Program-made: the position numbers and the translations under genes
The notes under the pieces: model-generated
What the model was told of the DNA's origin: nothing
The model's input: the letters and a program-made list of their open reading frames with translations, nothing else
Databases searched by the model: none
NCBI RefSeq assembly: GCF_006491595.2
Contig: NZ_VEVQ02000017.1
Coordinates: 1-64,000, forward strand
Reading direction: 5' to 3'
Length of the DNA stretch: 64,000 nt
Source: Flavobacterium jejuense
GTDB lineage: Bacteria > Bacteroidota > Bacteroidia > Flavobacteriales > Flavobacteriaceae
Shown here: piece after piece, positions 46,967-55,166 of the stretch
How positions within the stretch are numbered: the first letter of the stretch is position 1
How the letters are laid out: each line of letters starts with the position of its first letter

Positions 46967-47239
46967 CTTCAGTACTTAAATTTGGTCAATACACTATTTT
47001 ATTTAGTCTTTGTACTATTTAGTTTAGCGAATGCGCTATTTTATTTAGTCTTTGTATTATTTAGTTTAGCAAATACACTATTTTATTTAGTCTTTGTATT
47101 ATTTAGTTTAGCGAATATGCTATTTTATTTAGTCTTTGTATTATTTAGTTTAGCCAATATGCTATTTTATTTAGTATTTGTACTATTTTATTTAGTATTT
47201 GCACTATTTAATTTAGTATTTGTGCTATTTAGTTTGGTA
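46967..47239. repeat. Tandem array of thirteen 21-bp units
   Basis: Thirteen head-to-tail 21-bp units, the first degenerate. The core is TATTTNNTTTAG; two alternating unit types (one ending ATTTAGTC, the other GTTTAGCG) make a 42-bp higher-order repeat. The array starts 40 bases upstream of the Xre-like gene. Because 21 is divisible by three, it is also open as a 94-codon frame of hydrophobic heptads (LFYLVFVLFSLAN) with an ATG at 46964. That frame is possible but not supported by a promoter or codon-type conservation. Confidence 0.85.
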
Positions 47240-47266
47240 ATTGTATAGGATATAGGCATAAAAAAA

Positions 47267-47289
47267 CTGTTAACCCTAAAAGTTAACAG
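47267..47289 (-). terminator. Terminator of the 164-residue protein gene
   Basis: Perfect 8-bp stem CTGTTAAC / GTTAACAG, followed on the minus strand by TTTTTT. It lies 15 bases after the stop codon at 47305 and before the repeat array. Confidence 0.75.
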
Positions 47290-47304
47290 CTCCATGAAAT
47301 GTTT

Positions 47305-47799
47305 TTACTGTAAGTCAGCAGCTGGTATTCTCCCCGAATTTCCGTTAGAATCAAAACGCACTTTCAACTTGTCGTAGCTCGATTTTGCATTGGCAACTCC
47401 AGCATCCGAAGCATCCTGATAATTCTTGTACGCTTTGTTTGCCATACCATACGCTTCATGACCCGCAATGCGTTTTGCATCTTTTACACGTTGTAGTAAA
47501 TTGTTCACTTTCGATTCGATTTCGTCTAATTGTTTGAAAACAGTCAGGTCATTCTCTAGGAAATCCAAATTAACATAAGGAGCCAAAATCCCAGCTCCAG
47601 TAGAGCGAGCCTCCGTAAGCACATTTTCTGCATACACCTTGTTGTTCACATTGATAGCCATATAGCTAGCACGCTGGGTATCAGTAAGCGTAGTGTTTTC
47701 AGGCATTAGTGCTACAATAGCATCGATGTTTTGTTTAATAGTGGCTACATCTGCAGGTGTAAGCACTAGATTAATTCTGTTTTCAGACAGGTTTGACAT
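47305..47799 (-). CDS. Helical protein of unknown function
   Basis: 164 residues without a signal peptide. Sequence is helical, and base composition is richer in G/C than its neighbours. Segments include LTPADVATIKQNIDAIVALMPENTTLTDTQR, FKQLDEIESKVNNLLQRVKDAKRIAG and an Ala/Tyr-rich stretch (YGMANKAYKNYQDASDAG). The family was not recognised. It has its own terminator. Confidence 0.65.
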   Translation of the reverse strand: MSNLSENRINLVLTPADVATIKQNIDAIVALMPENTTLTDTQRASYMAINVNNKVYAENVLTEARSTGAGILAPYVNLDFLENDLTVFKQLDEIESKVNNLLQRVKDAKRIAGHEAYGMANKAYKNYQDASDAGVANAKSSYDKLKVRFDSNGNSGRIPAADLQ

Positions 47800-47926
47800 A
47801 AATTTATAGTTTTAAGATTTATGCGGCAATTTTACTATTATTTTTTTTATTTGAAATATGTATTTGAGTCCATTTTAACATTTTTTTTAGTTTATTGTAT
47901 AGTGAATATTGTTTTTTGGTATACGA

Positions 47927-48026
47927 AGCACAAAAATTGTCCTTCGGTAGCAATCTGGTCCCGCTATCCACTGTATCTTTTCTTTTTTTGAGAAAAAAGA
48001 AAAGGATGCCGTTCCTATCGGGGCTA
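47927..48026. repeat. Interspersed palindromic hairpin element, copy B
   Basis: Same outer blocks as copy A (CCTTCGG, CCCGCTATCCACT, GGATGCCGTTCCTATCGGGG). The inner stem is a different sequence: TCTTTTCTTTTTT pairs with AAAAAAGAAAAGGA-type text. No gene is present in 47800-48322; the rest of this stretch holds fragments of repeat family R (~48118-48215) and a block near 48265-48312 shared with 54840-54882. Confidence 0.8.
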
Positions 48027-48322
48027 TGATTGGGGTTTTGTAGTGGTAGACAGTGTTTTGGGAAAGTAGGAGAGAGTATTTATAAAACAAATAAAGAATG
48101 GTGATGGTTTTTTTTGTGGGGTGACAAGTTTGGGTGAGGTTGTTTGTTGTATTTTGAAAAGGGGGATTCACAAAAAAAAGCTCTCCACAAAAGGGATCAC
48201 CACAAAGTTGTCATGCTGGAAGTAGCTTATTATTGGTTTGCACAATTGTATTAATTTTTGCTCATGACTTTTCTTATAGCTTGTTGGTAAGAGCGATGTT
48301 TGAATTGGCAGGAATTAGTACT

Positions 48323-50350
48323 TTATTTTACAAATAATTTGTCAAAAAAAGGATTGTGTCTATTTTTAGAAAACTCTAACAATTTTCTAAATGTCATAAC
48401 TTCTATATGTAGATTTGTTTCTGCTTCAATTTTAAAAAATGTGCCAAATGGTGTCATTTTCCAACCTTTGTTTTTATTGTATTTAGCCAATGGCTCTGGA
48501 ATAAAATCTAAAATTACAAAACCAAATTTTGGAGTTGTTTCTTTAATAATTACTTGATTTCCTTTATAATTTTTTTTAATTGGTGTATATAAAAATTCAT
48601 CAAAATATGGTTCGATAAGTTCTGAAAATTCCCAGCGATAATCAGTTAATCTTTTTTGATGTGCTGTATCACCAGGTCTTTTAAATTCAAATATTACCAT
48701 AGAATTGACTTCACCACTACTTTTATCACCAAAACTAATTGGATTGTCAAACATTTGTGGACTTTCAACCATTATTAAGTCTAACTCTTTTCTACTTTTA
48801 ACCTGTGAGTAAGAAGTTATTGATTTATCTGAGGCAATAAATTTATAAGTTATAAATCGTTCATCTAATAACCATAAATTATGATTTTCATAGTCTAAAT
48901 CATTGTTAGTTAGTCCTAATGGGAAAATTAAATTATGAACATCTTCCTCAAGTTTATAATCTCCATTTTCATCTGCATCAAGAAATTTGTCAAATAAGTC
49001 AATAATAGCTTTTCTTCTTGTCATATAATCTGCAAGACTGTCAACATCATAAGCTGTTTTTTCTTTTATATCTTCAATAATTTGATTGATTGCATCTTCA
49101 CTTACTGTTTTATTTTTAATAAATTTTTCAATGCTTTGTTCAACGTTTTTCCTTGCATTAAATGAAACTTTATATAAATGTTCTTCTAATTTATCTTCTG
49201 TTAAGTTTGGAGGAATTGATTTTAGAATACTTGGGTTTCTTAAAAAACTATTATATCTTGGTGCTTTTTCCGTAATATAAGTAACGACTTCATTTAAACT
49301 TTTTTCTTTTGCTTCTTTTACAAAAGTTTCATATTCTTTTTCTATTATTTCTGAAACTTTCTCTTCAATGTCTTGAATAGTAATTGTCTCAGATGAATTG
49401 AATAAAAGATTTTCTCTTTCTTTTTGAATGTTAAATCCATTTCTAGTTTTGAAAACTTTTGTGTTTAAAAAATCTGAAACTAAATAAATATCAAAAAAGT
49501 AATTATTTCCATTTAATAAAACTGGATATGAAAAAATACTATTTATATTTTTAAGATTTTTACCATTACCAACTGTTCTTGAATTTGCACAATAATATAA
49601 ATAATTGTTCTTTCTATTCCCTTCTTTTAATGTTTTAGTAATGTATATTTTAAAATTTTCACCATAGATTTTAAACTCACGCTCTTTGTCTTTAGAAACT
49701 TTTTCAAATAATTGATTTATAACTTCACCTCTATCATATTCTTTATCAATTATTTCAATTATTGGTAAAGCATTATTTAAATAGTAAATTAAGCAGTGTT
49801 GCATTATTAATTCAGATATTTGATCTATAGAAAGTGCAGATTTTTCTTTAACTATTGAATTATTACAATTCTTAATTTCAATAATTGTTTTTGGCTCTTT
49901 CATATTACTTTCTTCAAAAGAAATAGTCTCTATTTCTTTTTCAGTTGTAAATCTAAAAACTCGATTATACCATTTGTCGTTTTCACTGAAATTACTATTA
50001 ACTAAATATTCTTCATAAGCTGCTAAAACTGTAAATCTTCCGACTCCCTTGCAACCAAAATTTTTATTAACTTGTGAGAACGGAGTTTCGAATGATTTGT
50101 AATTATTTTGATTAAAACCAATTCCATTATCTATTATTTTAATAGTTGATATAGTTTTTTGGTTTTCAAAACTAGGGTTATTTGGATAATCACCTCTTTC
50201 AATTTGTATTTGAATTTTTCTTTCTCCAAAAGGAATATTTGATTGTTGTAGGCTTATAATTGAATTTATGATACATTCTAATAATGGAAGCAATACATCA
50301 TCAGAAGTTAAATCAACTTGTTCTACAATATTTTTAACTGGTACAATCAT
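48323..50350 (-). CDS. GHKL ATPase fused to a PD-(D/E)XK-like nuclease domain
   Basis: About 675 residues. N-terminal GHKL/HATPase_c_3 domain: LLECIINSI (E25, N29), IDNGIGF (DxGxG, 74-78) and GCKGVGRF (99-106), the ATP-lid glycines. A long helical middle follows. In the C-terminal ~160 residues RKELDLIMV (D524) precedes MVIFEFKRPGD (E555-x-K557), a PD-(D/E)XK nuclease pattern. GHKL-nuclease fusions are typical of MutL/Hsp90-like defence proteins. The gene follows the DUF6119-like gene on the same strand after a 159-base spacer. The upstream ATG at 50383 is possible, but the residues before 50350 look non-conserved. Confidence 0.8.
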   Translation of the reverse strand: MIVPVKNIVEQVDLTSDDVLLPLLECIINSIISLQQSNIPFGERKIQIQIERGDYPNNPSFENQKTISTIKIIDNGIGFNQNNYKSFETPFSQVNKNFGCKGVGRFTVLAAYEEYLVNSNFSENDKWYNRVFRFTTEKEIETISFEESNMKEPKTIIEIKNCNNSIVKEKSALSIDQISELIMQHCLIYYLNNALPIIEIIDKEYDRGEVINQLFEKVSKDKEREFKIYGENFKIYITKTLKEGNRKNNYLYYCANSRTVGNGKNLKNINSIFSYPVLLNGNNYFFDIYLVSDFLNTKVFKTRNGFNIQKERENLLFNSSETITIQDIEEKVSEIIEKEYETFVKEAKEKSLNEVVTYITEKAPRYNSFLRNPSILKSIPPNLTEDKLEEHLYKVSFNARKNVEQSIEKFIKNKTVSEDAINQIIEDIKEKTAYDVDSLADYMTRRKAIIDLFDKFLDADENGDYKLEEDVHNLIFPLGLTNNDLDYENHNLWLLDERFITYKFIASDKSITSYSQVKSRKELDLIMVESPQMFDNPISFGDKSSGEVNSMVIFEFKRPGDTAHQKRLTDYRWEFSELIEPYFDEFLYTPIKKNYKGNQVIIKETTPKFGFVILDFIPEPLAKYNKNKGWKMTPFGTFFKIEAETNLHIEVMTFRKLLEFSKNRHNPFFDKLFVK

Positions 50351-50383
50351 TTTTTTAATATAGTTTATATAGCATTCTAACAA

Positions 50384-50509
50384 ACGTTTAAGTTCCTATA
50401 GCTATTTGCTACTTACGAAGACGAGTATTTTCAGCTAAACGAAAATACGAATTAAAACGGTAATTATAACAAATTCACAAATTGCAAAAGAAATGTTTTA
50501 TTAGTATTT
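50384..50509. other. Spacer with hairpin between the two candidate defence genes
   Basis: Contains a perfect 8-bp stem GTATTTTC / GAAAATAC with an 8-base loop (~50425-50450) and text (AACAAACGTTTAAG...) of a type I associate with mobile flavobacterial gene cassettes. No gene and no clear promoter is seen. Confidence 0.4.
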
Positions 50510-52285
50510 TTACTTTTCTACCTGTAAAATTTTAAAATCAATTTCTAGATTTCTCATATTCTTTGATAATTCATTTAAAGAAAATTTTGCAATATTAGAA
50601 TCAAATTTCTCTATATCATTTTCTAAACTACGAACAGATGTTGAAGTATCTAATACTGCTAGAACAAAAACAATTTTTCGATTTTGTATGAAAGTAATGA
50701 AGTCAGTTTTTTTTACTTTTAATAAGTGTTTTTTTGCGTCTATTGAATATTGACTTTTACCATTATTTTTTGTGACAGTATCATATAATTTTTCTAAAAA
50801 TTTATAACTATTTTTTGAATCTTCAATTACTTTTCTTCCTGCAATTAGTATTTGACTACATAAATCTCTCATTGAATTGTCAAATCCTTTTTTAACGTGG
50901 TAGAAATATATATTATTAGCATCCCATCTCATTATATCACAAACTTCAATGTTTTCAGGTGTGAATTTGTCGAATACTAGAGAGTCAGGTTTTGTGAAAT
51001 ATGAAGAATTATAATCATTTTCACTGCCAGTAATCCATTTGTCCATTTGTGGACCATTATATTTATTTGAATTTATGAAATGGTCTGCTTGTTCATTTAT
51101 TTTATCGATGAAAGTCTTACGTATTTCGAACCAATCTCTTTCAATTAAAAAGTAGCTCTTATTAGCATGTGAAACTTCAGTGCAAAAATGATTTTTTAAA
51201 TTATCACTTGTTAAAACATTTCCATTTTCATCAAATGTTTCAATAGTTGCAGTTGTTATACATGTTTGGAATTTTAAGTCAGAAAGATTGCTATCTATAT
51301 TTTTAATTTCATCTAAGACAGTCTGAATATTTCTAATTGCATAATCAAATTTTATTTCTTGTTTTCTTCTATTAATAGTTAATGTTAGAACAGTTGAATT
51401 TGCATAATAATATTTTTCAAAATCTTTATTTGCAATTTCAACACTAAAAAAATTGTTAGAATTAAGGTAATTATCAAAGATTCTATTTTGCACTCCTTCC
51501 CATAAATCATTTAATAAAACAACATTTGATTTACTTATCTTTTCTATGCTATTGATTTCAACTATAGGAGCTTTTTTAATTAGCTTTTCACATTTATCAA
51601 TTAAAGTAAGTAGCTCTATAAATGAAATTGACTTTTTAAGTGAAAATGAATTTTTGGCTATGCATAAACTACCTAACTTTAAATCATTTTTAGCAAATCC
51701 AAAAAAATTGATTAATTGGTCTTTACTAATTGATGCATTTAATTCGTTATATATATTTCCAAAACTTTCATTTTCAAATAAATTATAATCATTTCTAAAA
51801 AATTTTATTGCTCCTTGAACTCCACCAGTAAGATTTCTTTCTTTTGAAGATCTTAATGCTTTATCGTCAAATTTAATTATACGAGAAAGAATTTCGAGTC
51901 CAAAATCATTTGTTGCGATTTCTTGGATTGTAACATGAGCATAACCACCAGTTGAAGCAAAATATTTTTTAGTTGAAAGGTTAAACAAAATAATCACATA
52001 ACTTTCTGATGTTGAATCAATATTTTTGATAATTTCTTCATTTTGCTCTACAATTGTACTTATAAACCCTTTCCATTTTATTGGGTTACGAGTCTTTTTA
52101 TAATATACTTGTATTTCATATTTTGAACTTAGATTTGGTAGAACAGACTGTTCTTTAAATCCTTTGTTTTTAAGCAAATTTTTAAGAAATTTAAAATTAA
52201 TTTCTTCTTCTATAACTTTCGACTTCTTGAGGACTTTAACTGATTCTTTTAGCAAATAGAAGTTGTTTTGAATTTTATCTGACAT
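50510..52285 (-). CDS. DUF6119 / TIGR04141-like sporadically distributed protein (candidate defence nuclease)
   Basis: 591 residues. The N-terminal half matches the DUF6119 pattern: GGYAHVTIQEIATNDFGLEIL (residues ~113-133), then KALRSSKERNLTGGV. The C-terminal half has VCDIM (D450), YHVKKG (H463-V-K465) and CSQ (Q478), corresponding to the family's D...HVK...Q block. That spacing resembles a PD-(D/E)XK core with His in place of Glu; nuclease activity is inference. The family is known as sporadic and often in defence islands. It heads a unit with the GHKL-nuclease gene and has promoter copy P1. Confidence 0.75.
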   Translation of the reverse strand: MSDKIQNNFYLLKESVKVLKKSKVIEEEINFKFLKNLLKNKGFKEQSVLPNLSSKYEIQVYYKKTRNPIKWKGFISTIVEQNEEIIKNIDSTSESYVIILFNLSTKKYFASTGGYAHVTIQEIATNDFGLEILSRIIKFDDKALRSSKERNLTGGVQGAIKFFRNDYNLFENESFGNIYNELNASISKDQLINFFGFAKNDLKLGSLCIAKNSFSLKKSISFIELLTLIDKCEKLIKKAPIVEINSIEKISKSNVVLLNDLWEGVQNRIFDNYLNSNNFFSVEIANKDFEKYYYANSTVLTLTINRRKQEIKFDYAIRNIQTVLDEIKNIDSNLSDLKFQTCITTATIETFDENGNVLTSDNLKNHFCTEVSHANKSYFLIERDWFEIRKTFIDKINEQADHFINSNKYNGPQMDKWITGSENDYNSSYFTKPDSLVFDKFTPENIEVCDIMRWDANNIYFYHVKKGFDNSMRDLCSQILIAGRKVIEDSKNSYKFLEKLYDTVTKNNGKSQYSIDAKKHLLKVKKTDFITFIQNRKIVFVLAVLDTSTSVRSLENDIEKFDSNIAKFSLNELSKNMRNLEIDFKILQVEK

Positions 52286-52408
52286 TTTGAAATTGATTAT
52301 GTTGTTGATTCTGAGTTGAAATAACAGCTACTTTTTTATAAGTTTACTAAAGCCACATAAAGTTTTACTTTTGTGGGTATATATATGTTTTTTATTTTCT
52401 ATATCTCA

Positions 52409-52455
52409 CAAAACTAAATAATTACCTACAACCCCTCACAGGTATTTCTACCTGT
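52409..52455 (-). promoter_or_regulatory. Shared operator-promoter, copy P1
   Basis: Perfect palindrome ACAGGTAGAAATACCTGT (complement of 52438-52455), 21 bases, then -7 box TAGTTTTG (52409-52416). It predicts a ~117-base leader to the DUF6119-like gene. Upstream A-rich text (GGTTTCCCGTAAAAAAC, ~52500) is shared with copy P3. Confidence 0.7.
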
Positions 52456-52647
52456 TTTTGATTCCTTTTTGTAAAGATATAAAGAACCTTTTTTTGTTTT
52501 TTACGGGAAACCATAACTAAGAAACGTTTTTTTGTTTTTTGTACAAAAGGTTCTCGTTACAAGGTAGTTAAAATCGTTGTTCGCATTTTATAATCACCAT
52601 TATAACTGCCAAAGTGCTAGTTAGAAGCATGTTCTTTACACAAACCA

Positions 52648-52783
52648 CGTCACTTCGAGTCTTTTCAATGGAATGTAATGGAATTGAAAAAGTATCGAGA
52701 AGGTTTTGTTTTCAATAGACGAGTTCTCGATACACTGTTTGTAAAATTGCTGTAGCATTTTATAAACAGCACTCGAACTGACG
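52648..52783. mobile_element. MITE-like palindromic element, copy 1
   Basis: 136 bp with 13-bp imperfect terminal inverted repeats (CGTCACTTCGAGT / ACTCGAACTGACG) and an inner inverted pair (GTATCGAGAA / TTCTCGATAC). Copy 2 at 57718-57849 is closely similar throughout; a third partial end is at ~62411-62423. No coding capacity. The rest of 52286-52974 holds the promoter P1 and no gene. Confidence 0.7.
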
Positions 52784-52974
52784 GTGAGGAGGTGGTTTGG
52801 TTTTCTTTACACCATTCACGTCAGCGTATGGATAAGTAAAAACAATCTGCGTTACTCCTTTAGATTTGTTTTAATAAATTTTGGTGAATTTAGAAAAGCA
52901 TTCAAAATGTTCTTTTCTGTTCCAACTTTTGATGTCGATTATTTTTATTTATTTTTCGCTTTTAGCTCTGGCTT

Positions 52975-53823
52975 TTATTCTGTCTTTTTTATAATGACGT
53001 TTTGATAACTATACGGTATCTCTATTTTTTCTGCATCAAATCGTTCTTTAATGGATCGCAATAAATCGCAATACATAATAAATCCATTCGAGGAAGTATC
53101 AGAATAAGCCCAAGCTTTTAATGTTACTGAAGAGTTGTTTAGTGCCACCACTCTAGAAACAACTTCAGGTAAATTGTTTTGTATGTCTTCTGCTGTTCTA
53201 TTATCTATATGAAGAGGGTGTTTTATTATTTCCTCTTCCATTATTTTGAGGGCTTTACCTAAATCGGAATCATAACTAACTCCAATTTCTATCATTTTAC
53301 AGATTTTAGTTTCGATTAGATTTGCATTCACAATTACTTGTGTGCTTATTACTGAGTTGGGCACAATAACACGATTGTTTTCAAAGTCTCTAAGTACTAC
53401 TTGTCGTAGGTTAATTTCTTCTACAATTCCAGTGTAGGTTTGATTGAACGTTATTTTGTCATTAATTTTAAAGGGTTTGAACATTACAATTAAAAATCCA
53501 CTCATAATATTGCTTAGGGCTTGTTGCGAAGCTAACCCTGCAACAAGTGATAAAATACCTGCACCTGCCAATAAAGAATGACCTATAATTTTCATTTCAG
53601 GTATTTGTACCAATGAAAAGGAAATACCAATTAAATAAATAATGGCTGTAAAGACTTTCTTGGCAAAAACATAGCTAGTTGGGTCGATATGCTTAGTTAG
53701 AACAAGTTTTTTTATGTATTTTTCAGACAAGTGCTTGAAAGAAAAGGCGATAACAATTGTTATAACCATTATAATGCCTACAATGAGTACCGTTCTAAAA
53801 TCTGTAAAAATTGTTTTTATCAT
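52975..53823 (-). CDS. MscS-family mechanosensitive ion channel
   Basis: 282 residues. Three hydrophobic segments (residues ~10-30, 55-75, 85-115); the pore helix LLAGAGILSLVAGLASQQALSNIMSGFLIVMFKPFKINDKI is the MscS signature. A beta domain (GIVEEINLRQVVLRDFENNRVIVPNSVI) and alpha/beta C-terminus follow. It opens on membrane tension to release solutes. Start overlaps the stop of the upstream DUF1003 gene by four bases (ATGA), so they form an operon under promoter P2. Confidence 0.93.
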   Translation of the reverse strand: MIKTIFTDFRTVLIVGIIMVITIVIAFSFKHLSEKYIKKLVLTKHIDPTSYVFAKKVFTAIIYLIGISFSLVQIPEMKIIGHSLLAGAGILSLVAGLASQQALSNIMSGFLIVMFKPFKINDKITFNQTYTGIVEEINLRQVVLRDFENNRVIVPNSVISTQVIVNANLIETKICKMIEIGVSYDSDLGKALKIMEEEIIKHPLHIDNRTAEDIQNNLPEVVSRVVALNNSSVTLKAWAYSDTSSNGFIMYCDLLRSIKERFDAEKIEIPYSYQNVIIKKTE

Positions 53824-54350
53824 AATTTTTGTTCCAGCTTTTTTAAGATTTCTAATTGTGCTGCCTGACTTTCAAATAAAGATTGTATTTGTTCTTCAAT
53901 GATTAAGTCAATTTTTTGGTTTAAAGCATTTATTTCCAATTCAGCTTTTAGATTGATGAGATAATCATTCTCACCGCGTTTTCTGTCTTTTTCTTCTTGC
54001 CTATTTTGACTCATCATGATAACAGGTGCCTGCAATGCTGCAATACAAGAAAGAATAAGATTCATTAAGATGAAAGGATAAGGATCAAAGTTGTCCTTTA
54101 TAGGTGTCAAAGTATTAAAAAGTATCCAAAAAACCAGTATTATAAAGAAGGAGATAATGAAGGCCCAACTGCCTCCAAATTTAGCTACCTTATCAGATAT
54201 ACTTTGCCCTCTGGTAAGTAGTTCCTTTGGTGGGTTTAAAAGATTATTTGTTATCAAATTTTCATCTTCTATTGCTTTTTTAACTATTTCTTGAAGCTTC
54301 TTGATCTGAGCAGTTTTAGCATTCATTAAATTGTCTAAATCCTTGTCCAT
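53820..54350 (-). CDS. DUF1003 domain membrane protein
   Basis: 176 residues. DUF1003 hallmarks: GGSWAFIISFFIILVFWILFN, FDPYPFILMNLILSCIAALQAPVIMMSQNRQEEKDR. Two membrane helices lie at residues ~60-80 and 93-112, flanked by N- and C-terminal coiled coils. Its function is unknown. It is first in an operon with MscS, suggesting a link to membrane tension or osmotic stress. Confidence 0.9.
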   Translation of the reverse strand: MDKDLDNLMNAKTAQIKKLQEIVKKAIEDENLITNNLLNPPKELLTRGQSISDKVAKFGGSWAFIISFFIILVFWILFNTLTPIKDNFDPYPFILMNLILSCIAALQAPVIMMSQNRQEEKDRKRGENDYLINLKAELEINALNQKIDLIIEEQIQSLFESQAAQLEILKKLEQKL

Positions 54351-54479
54351 ATATTGTTTTTTTTGTTAGAATGTCCAGCTTTTAAATACACCAAAACTTA
54401 CTTGTAAATGTGGCAAAATTACACTAAGTTATTCGTTATTGGGTAGATAGATGTGTTTTTTTAAATTTTAAATATCTCA

Positions 54480-54525
54480 CAAATCTAATCAATTACCTAT
54501 AAATCATACAAGTATTTCTATCTGT
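54480..54525 (-). promoter_or_regulatory. Shared operator-promoter, copy P2
   Basis: Near-palindrome ACAGATAGAAATACTTGT (complement of 54508-54525), 20 bases, then TAGATTTG (54480-54487). Two arm bases differ from P1/P3. Predicts a leader of ~123 bases to the DUF1003-MscS operon. Confidence 0.65.
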
Positions 54526-54608
54526 TTTTATTGCTGTTTGGTAAAGATAAAAACAAATTTAAATGTTTTTTATTTTTTGCGAATCTAAAGAAAATGTGAC
54601 AGTTACCA

Positions 54609-54766
54609 TCACAACCTTCTCTTCCAAAAAACACGCTCTTTCCACCTCGTTTCCGCTTGGTAAAAAATACTTTTGTGTTTTAAGTAGTGATGCCAAATCT
54701 GCTCCATTTGTTGGGTGTAGTTTTTTTGTAGTGCTTCAGTAAAACCATAATGTAGGAGCAAGACTC
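54609..54766 (-). pseudogene. Duplicated 3' fragment of the flavoprotein gene
   Basis: 158 bases are identical to 62429-62586 at all but five positions, in the same orientation. They correspond to the last ~52 codons and the TGA stop of the flavoprotein gene. Homology ends abruptly at 54766 (after GAGCAAGACTC), where unrelated repeat text begins. No start codon or rest of the gene is present. Confidence 0.85.
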
Positions 54767-54905
54767 CTAAAGCTAGCAAGAGTATTTTGCTCGTGTCTGC
54801 AATTAGATTAATCTTTATTATTTATTTTGCAGAATTTTTGCTATTGTTTGTTGGTACGAGCGTTATGTTTGCGCTAGCAGGAGCTATCCACAAAATGGTT
54901 CTTTG

Positions 54906-55037
54906 CACAAAGTTGTCATACTGTAAGCATCGCATTAGTGGCTCACATAAAACTTGGTTTAGCAGGGAATGTATAAACTAGAAACTCAAAACAGCAAAAC
55001 CAAGCAAATGCGACCCTTACAGAGTGACAAGTTTGTG
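54906..55037. repeat. Interspersed repeat family R, copy with terminal inverted repeats
   Basis: CACAAAGTTGTCA (54906-54918) and TGACAAGTTTGTG (55025-55037) are imperfect inverted ends around ~105 bases. A further copy without the right end lies at ~55080-55160. No gene is seen in 54351-55166 apart from the fragments listed. Confidence 0.55.
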
Positions 55038-55166
55038 TGAGAGTGTGGTGTGTAAGGTTGTTTATTACGCTATAAAAAGTATCCACAAAATAGGCTCCCC
55101 ACAATGTTGTCATGTTGTAAGCATCGCATTAGTGGCTCACATAAAACTTTCGCTCCTCAAAGTCTC

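Noticed and set aside
46967..47239. CRISPR array
   Set aside because: Units are contiguous 21-mers with no unique spacers and no cas genes nearby.
46964..47248. Hydrophobic 94-residue protein
   Set aside because: The frame is a by-product of a 21-bp period; there is no promoter box or leader support. Kept only as an alternative in the repeat entry.
47887..48171. Minus-strand 94-codon frame
   Set aside because: It is built from hairpin copy B and repeat-family text and shares its only protein similarity (APIGTASF) with the frame over copy A.
52784..53005. Plus-strand 73-codon frame before the MscS gene end
   Set aside because: Overlaps the MscS C-terminus in antisense and begins at the MITE-like element.
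54787..54981. Plus-strand 64-codon frame
   Set aside because: Lies wholly in interspersed repeat text; no conserved domain.
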